Shown one piece after another: positions 4,956 to 8,155 of a stretch of DNA of 8,155 nucleotides (position 1 is the first letter of the stretch; each line of letters starts with the position of its first letter). The DNA is from Clostridia bacterium. GTDB lineage: Bacteria; Bacillota_A; Clostridia; Christensenellales; Aristaeellaceae. Location: assembly GCA_017648805.1 (NCBI GenBank), contig JAGCIC010000180.1, forward strand, positions 1-8,155, given 5' to 3'. The notes under the pieces were generated by a model. That model did not search any database and was not told the origin of the DNA. It worked only from the letters and a program-made list of their open reading frames with translations. Both the position numbers and the translations under genes were made by a program.

Positions 4956-6204
4956 ACTCATGTTCGTCGCCGCCTACGCGCTGCTCATAATGCTCAGCGG
5001 CTTCTTTTCCGGCAGCGAGATCAGCTTCGCCCGCGCCAACAAGCGCCGGGTGGAAAAGGACGCCCAGAAGGGCGACCGCAGAGCCAAAAACGTAAAGTAC
5101 ATACAGGACAACTACACCCGCAGCCTGTCCACCATACTGGTGGGCAACGACCTGGTCAACATCGCCGCGTCCTCCGTGGCCACGATCTTCTTCGTGAGCC
5201 TGCTGGGCCTTAAGAGCCGGGGCGAGTTTTACGCCACCGCGGTCACCACGCTGCTGCTCATCACCTTCGGCGAGACCATGCCCAAGATAATCGCCGCGGA
5301 GAGGGCGGACTCGCTGGCCCGCCGCGCCGCCGCGCCGCTCAAGGCGCTGATGCTGGTGTTCAGGCCTTTGGTGGCGGGTGTGGAAAAGCTGGTCAAGTGG
5401 ATGAGCCCCATCTGGACGCCCCGGGAAAAGGCGCCCCAGACCACCACGGACGAACTGCGCATAATCCTTGAGGACGCGGAGGAGCAGGGCGTGTTCACCG
5501 AGGAGGAAGGCGAGCTCATAGACAACGCCATCGAGTTCTCCGACACCATGGCCATGGAGGTCATGACTCCCCGCGTGGACATGATCTCCATAGACGTGGA
5601 GCATCCCCCGGAGGAGCTCACCGAGGACATGATGCGCCACAGCCGCATCCCCGTGTATGAAGGCAGCATAGACAACATAATCGGCGTGCTGCCCACCAAG
5701 GCGTTCCTGAAGCACAGGCTGCTTAGCGACGACACGCCATTTAACGAGCTGCTGGTGGACGTGATCTACGTGCACAAGACCCGCATGGTGTCCTCCATCA
5801 TCCGCGAGTTCCGCCGCAGGAGGCTGCAGATGGCGGTGGTGCTGGACGAGTTCGGCGGCACAATGGGCATACTGACCATGGAAGACATAATGGAAGAGAT
5901 CGTGGGCGAGATCTTCGACGAACGGGACGACGTGGAGGAGGAGATGGTGGAGATCAGCGACTCCACCTGGCAGTTCGACGGCGGCATGAACATATACGAC
6001 ATGTTCGGCGCCCTGGACTACACCCCGCCGCAGGACTTTTCCACCCATTACACCACCGTGGGCGGCTGGGTCACGGAGCTGCTGGACCGCTTCCCCCGCC
6101 GGGACGACAAGGTGTCGTACGACCGGCTGACCATGACCGTGCTGGAAGCCGACCCCCACAGGGTGAACACGGTAAGGGTGGACCTTAAGCCCGAAGAGGA
6201 GTGA
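4945..6204 (+). CDS. CorC/HlyC (CNNM-type) transporter with DUF21, CBS pair and CorC domain
   Basis: This 419-residue protein has the complete family layout. A DUF21 membrane domain spans about 1-155, with GFFSGSEISFA at 19-29, ILVGNDLVNI at 64-73 and FGETMPK at 108-114. A CBS pair spans about 200-330, with VMTPRVDM, SRIPVY and MGILTMEDIMEEIVGEI. The C-terminal CorC/HlyC domain spans about 335-415. Proteins of this kind are annotated as hemolysins but act in Mg2+ or other divalent cation export and homeostasis, and the conserved polar residues expected around the ion are all present. It is a paralog of the preceding gene: the two align residue for residue through the membrane domain. The ATG at 4945 lies inside the upstream gene, with a purine-rich AAAAGGGGG about 9 bases before it. 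Physiological substrate and direction are inferred only from the family. Confidence 0.93.
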   Translation: MPVKLMFVAAYALLIMLSGFFSGSEISFARANKRRVEKDAQKGDRRAKNVKYIQDNYTRSLSTILVGNDLVNIAASSVATIFFVSLLGLKSRGEFYATAVTTLLLITFGETMPKIIAAERADSLARRAAAPLKALMLVFRPLVAGVEKLVKWMSPIWTPREKAPQTTTDELRIILEDAEEQGVFTEEEGELIDNAIEFSDTMAMEVMTPRVDMISIDVEHPPEELTEDMMRHSRIPVYEGSIDNIIGVLPTKAFLKHRLLSDDTPFNELLVDVIYVHKTRMVSSIIREFRRRRLQMAVVLDEFGGTMGILTMEDIMEEIVGEIFDERDDVEEEMVEISDSTWQFDGGMNIYDMFGALDYTPPQDFSTHYTTVGGWVTELLDRFPRRDDKVSYDRLTMTVLEADPHRVNTVRVDLKPEEE

Positions 6205-6252
6205 CGCCCCGGCGCCGCGCGGCAAAACACAAAGAAACGCAGGGATGAGGAA

Positions 6253-6384
6253 ATGATAGACTTTATAGTGGATATGCTTACGGAGATAGGCGCGTTTTTC
6301 GTCGAGCTGTGGACGAACAAGCTCCTGGGAAAGAAGCGCAGGAAAGACAAACGGCAGGACGGAGAACAGCCGCCGACGGAATGA
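6253..6384 (+). CDS. 43-residue small protein, probable membrane-associated helix
   Basis: An ATG at 6253 opens 44 codons to TGA at 6382-6384. The translation begins MIDFIVDMLTEIGAFFVELW, a hydrophobic helix with acidic residues D3, D7 and E11 spaced on one face, and ends in a strongly basic, then polar tail (KKRRKDKR at 27-34). AGGGA (6241-6245) is a ribosome site 7 bases before the start. A three-codon frame from ATG 6245 ends in a TGA overlapping this ATG. The gene follows the CorC gene by 48 bases with no terminator between, and a strong terminator begins 12 bases after its stop, so it is well placed as the last gene of that operon. I do not recognise it with certainty; similar short proteins seem to occur in Clostridia. 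The helix-plus-basic-tail layout suggests a membrane peptide, perhaps attached to the CorC proteins, which is inference. Confidence 0.65.
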   Translation: MIDFIVDMLTEIGAFFVELWTNKLLGKKRRKDKRQDGEQPPTE

Positions 6385-6396
6385 CAGGCGGCAAGC

Positions 6397-6431
6397 AAGC
6401 GAAAAGCCCGCGATACGCGGGCTTTTCGCTT
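6397..6431. terminator. Bidirectional terminator between convergent operons
   Basis: Two perfect 16-base inverted arms (6397-6412 and 6416-6431) enclose a 3-base loop. The GC core AGCCCGCG/CGCGGGCT is flanked by AAAA on one side and TTTT on the other, so it reads as a stem plus U-run in both directions. It ends the small-protein transcript on the plus strand and the desulfoferrodoxin transcript on the minus strand, whose stop lies 28 bases away. Confidence 0.9.
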
Positions 6432-6458
6432 ACCTGATTTTTGCCTGACGGGACGCCT

Positions 6459-6833
6459 TTACGCCATCCACAGCCCGTGGAGGTTGCAGTAGGCGTACAC
6501 GTTCTCCACCTTCTCGCCGGGCAGCAGGGCGAACTGTGCTTCGGGGGCGGCATCGGGGGAGAGGGTCTTCCTCTGGTTGCCCCTGTCGGTGCTTAAAAGT
6601 ATCCACTCGATATAGTGGGCTTCGGTCATGGGATGCTCCGCGCTGCCCACCTTTACGGAGACGACGCCGTCCCTGACTTCGTACACGGGCACGTGCTTTT
6701 CCTGCGCGGCGTCCTGGGTGTTGGGCACGAGCTGTTCCATGGGCTGGCCGCAGCACATTATGTCGCAGCCCTTTTTCTTTATCGCGGCGACCATCTGGCC
6801 GCATCTGGCACACCTGTAGATCTTTATTTCCAT
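6459..6833 (-). CDS. dfx: Desulfoferrodoxin (two-iron superoxide reductase)
   Basis: This 124-residue protein matches the usual length of the two-domain form. It reduces superoxide to hydrogen peroxide in the cytoplasm without releasing O2, the usual anaerobe alternative to superoxide dismutase, taking electrons from rubredoxin. The N-terminal desulforedoxin domain has the FeCys4 ligands C8, C11, C27 and C28. The catalytic domain has E45-K46-H47, H67, H73, C116 and H119 (in YCNLHGLW), the complete Fe(His4)(Cys) site plus the gating Glu-Lys pair. Nothing is missing. A strong ribosome site TAGGAGGT, whose TAG is the stop of the upstream gene, lies a few bases before the ATG at 6833, so the two genes form one operon. 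The rubredoxin domain of the upstream fusion may serve as electron donor. The gene is also called rbo in related organisms. Confidence 0.97.
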   Translation of the reverse strand: MEIKIYRCARCGQMVAAIKKKGCDIMCCGQPMEQLVPNTQDAAQEKHVPVYEVRDGVVSVKVGSAEHPMTEAHYIEWILLSTDRGNQRKTLSPDAAPEAQFALLPGEKVENVYAYCNLHGLWMA

Positions 6834-6843
6834 ACCGTACCTC

Positions 6844-8155
6844 CTATTTTATGGGTTCAAAGTCGCTGGCGGGATGCTTGCACAGGGGGCAGATGAAGTC
6901 CTCGGGCAGGGTGTCGCCCTCGTACACATAGCCGCACACGGTGCACACCCAGCCTTTCTTGCCTTCGGTGGCGGGCTTGGGCTTCACGTTCTCCTGATAG
7001 TAGGTGTAGGTCATGGTGGGCTTGTCGGAGAGCACCCGCGCCTCCGTGACCTGGCAGATGAACATGCCGTGGGTGTCCAGGTCCACATACTGCTCCACCT
7101 TCAGGCTCAGGAACGCGTTTATGTACTTGGGCAGGAACACCAGGCCGTTGTCGCTTCTTAAAATGTCCCAGCCCTCGAACTTGTTGGCCGTCCTGCCGGA
7201 GCGGAAGCCGAAGTCCTCGAACACGGAGAAGGGCGCTTCGGTGGACAGGCAGTTCACGTTCATGACGCCCGTCTGCTGTATCACGTGGTGGGAGTAATTC
7301 TGCTTGTTTATGCATACGGCCACGCGGTTGGGGGTGTTGGTCACCTGGGTGACGGTGTTCACGATCAGGCCGTTGTCCTTCTTGCCGTCGTTGGAGGTGA
7401 CCACGTACAGGCCGTAGCCGATCCTGAACAGGGCGGTAAGGTCGTTTTTGTTGGCGGTCTTGTCGCTCTGGGCCAGGTAGTCACGGCACAGTTCGTCGCT
7501 CAGGGCCTCCAGCTGGGTCTTGCTTATGTCGTCCAGCGCGCCGGTCAGCCTTACGGCGGGCTCCAGGACCGTCAGGTTTTTGCACTCGGCAAGCAGGCCC
7601 TTTATCACCCTTGCCGCCTGGGGCGCCCAGGAACCGTTCTCTATGATGCCCACGGTGCGGTTCTGGAAGTTCCTTTCGCGCAGCGCCTCCGCGAATTGGC
7701 GCATGAAGGGGAATATGTCCGCGTTGTAGGTGGTGGTGGCGAGCACGACCCTGCCGTAGCTGAAGGCGCGGCTCACGGCCTCGCTCATGTCGCTCCTGGC
7801 CAGGTCCATGATGCTCACGTCGGGGCAGCCCTTGTTTTTCAGGCTGTCCGCCAGCAGCTCCGCCGCCTTCTTCGTGTTGCCGTACACGGAAGTGTAGAAC
7901 ACCGCCACGCCCGCCTTCTCCACGCCGTAGGAGGACCAGGTATTGTACAGGTTAAGGTAATAGCCGAGGTTTTCCGTGAGCTCCCGGCCGTGCAGGGGAT
8001 ATATTTTGCTGATCTCCAGCCCCGCGGCCTTTTTGAGCACCGCCTGCACCTGCTGGCCGTATTTGCCCACGATGCCGATATAGTACCTGCGCGCCTCGTC
8101 CGGCCACATATCTTTGGCCGCGTCCCGCGCGCCGAAGGAGCCGAAGCCGACCTCG
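6844..8155 (-). CDS. Flavodiiron protein fused to flavin reductase and rubredoxin (N-terminus outside window)
   Basis: The frame is open to the right edge, so most of the N-terminal metallo-beta-lactamase diiron domain is missing; the ATG at 8109 is internal. Numbered from that Met, the end of the diiron domain includes H40 of PLHG, the last expected iron ligand. A flavodoxin domain follows (about 67-205; FMN loop YTSVYGNT at 72-79, later ENGSWAP). Next is a flavin-reductase-like split-barrel domain (about 222-375), then a short rubredoxin (about 385-421) with C389, C392, C407 and C410. FprA-type proteins reduce O2 to water or NO to N2O. The last two domains have the layout of Moorella high-molecular-weight rubredoxin (Hrb), which passes NADH electrons to FprA, so this is an FprA-Hrb fusion probably working directly from NAD(P)H. 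Ten bases separate its stop from desulfoferrodoxin. Just before the ATG the frame reads EVGFGSFGA, where a ligand Asp is normally expected in place of Val. Confidence 0.93.
   Translation of the reverse strand, partial: EVGFGSFGARDAAKDMWPDEARRYYIGIVGKYGQQVQAVLKKAAGLEISKIYPLHGRELTENLGYYLNLYNTWSSYGVEKAGVAVFYTSVYGNTKKAAELLADSLKNKGCPDVSIMDLARSDMSEAVSRAFSYGRVVLATTTYNADIFPFMRQFAEALRERNFQNRTVGIIENGSWAPQAARVIKGLLAECKNLTVLEPAVRLTGALDDISKTQLEALSDELCRDYLAQSDKTANKNDLTALFRIGYGLYVVTSNDGKKDNGLIVNTVTQVTNTPNRVAVCINKQNYSHHVIQQTGVMNVNCLSTEAPFSVFEDFGFRSGRTANKFEGWDILRSDNGLVFLPKYINAFLSLKVEQYVDLDTHGMFICQVTEARVLSDKPTMTYTYYQENVKPKPATEGKKGWVCTVCGYVYEGDTLPEDFICPLCKHPASDFEPIK

Noticed and set aside
4612..6225. Minus-strand open frame of 537 codons
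   Set aside because: It is antisense to both CorC-family genes, whose domains are clear; the His- and Gly-rich translation resembles no family.
8107..8109. ATG 8109 as the true start of the flavodiiron protein
   Set aside because: The frame stays open upstream and encodes further flavodiiron-type sequence (GFGSFGA); starting at 8109 would discard most of the diiron domain, and no ribosome site precedes it.
1..8155. Mobile element, phage, CRISPR array or toxin-antitoxin pair
   Set aside because: No transposase, integrase, direct-repeat array, terminal repeat pair or recognisable toxin was found. The tRNA genes show no duplicated 3' end that would mark an integration site within this window.

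Overview
The window looks like chromosome from an anaerobic, GC-rich member of the Firmicutes (Clostridia-like). The clues are Shine-Dalgarno sites resembling AGGAGG, an LRR protein of a type I associate with gut Firmicutes, tRNAs without an encoded CCA, a desulfoferrodoxin, and a flavodiiron protein fused to a flavin reductase and a rubredoxin. Codons mostly end in G or C, but ATA (Ile) is common and the word CTTAAG is strikingly frequent. I see no phage, transposon, CRISPR or plasmid signature. The species cannot be named from this sequence alone.

Layout on the plus strand. Positions 2-871 hold the 3' part of a leucine-rich-repeat protein. It is followed after 5 bases by a UPF0489 gene (877-1575) carrying arginase-type metal motifs. 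A full-consensus promoter (1591-1619) then drives tRNA-Gln(CUG) and tRNA-Glu(CUC), ended by a terminator at 1815-1839. Next come surE (1919-2674) and a tightly coupled six-helix membrane protein of unknown function (2685-3320). A DtxR-family metalloregulator (3441-3803) has its own promoter and terminator. Two overlapping paralogous DUF21/CBS genes (3942-4955 and 4945-6204) belong to the CorC/HlyC/CNNM family, and only the second has the C-terminal CorC/HlyC domain. A 43-residue protein gene (6253-6384), too short for most gene callers, ends this block.

A perfect 16-bp hairpin (6397-6431) separates the plus-strand block from a convergent minus-strand operon. That operon encodes a flavodiiron protein/flavin reductase/rubredoxin fusion (6844-8155, cut by the window edge) followed by a two-iron desulfoferrodoxin (6459-6833). 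Together they would reduce O2 (and possibly NO) and superoxide at the expense of NAD(P)H.

Most of the window is ordinary housekeeping, ion handling and oxidative-stress defence. The points most worth a second look are: an apparent Asp-to-Val change at an expected diiron ligand of the flavodiiron protein, right at the window edge; the permuted order of arginase-like motifs in the UPF0489 gene coupled to the LRR gene; the degenerate first member of the CorC pair; DtxR-type rather than MntR-type metal ligands in the regulator; the unlisted 43-residue protein; and the excess of CTTAAG.
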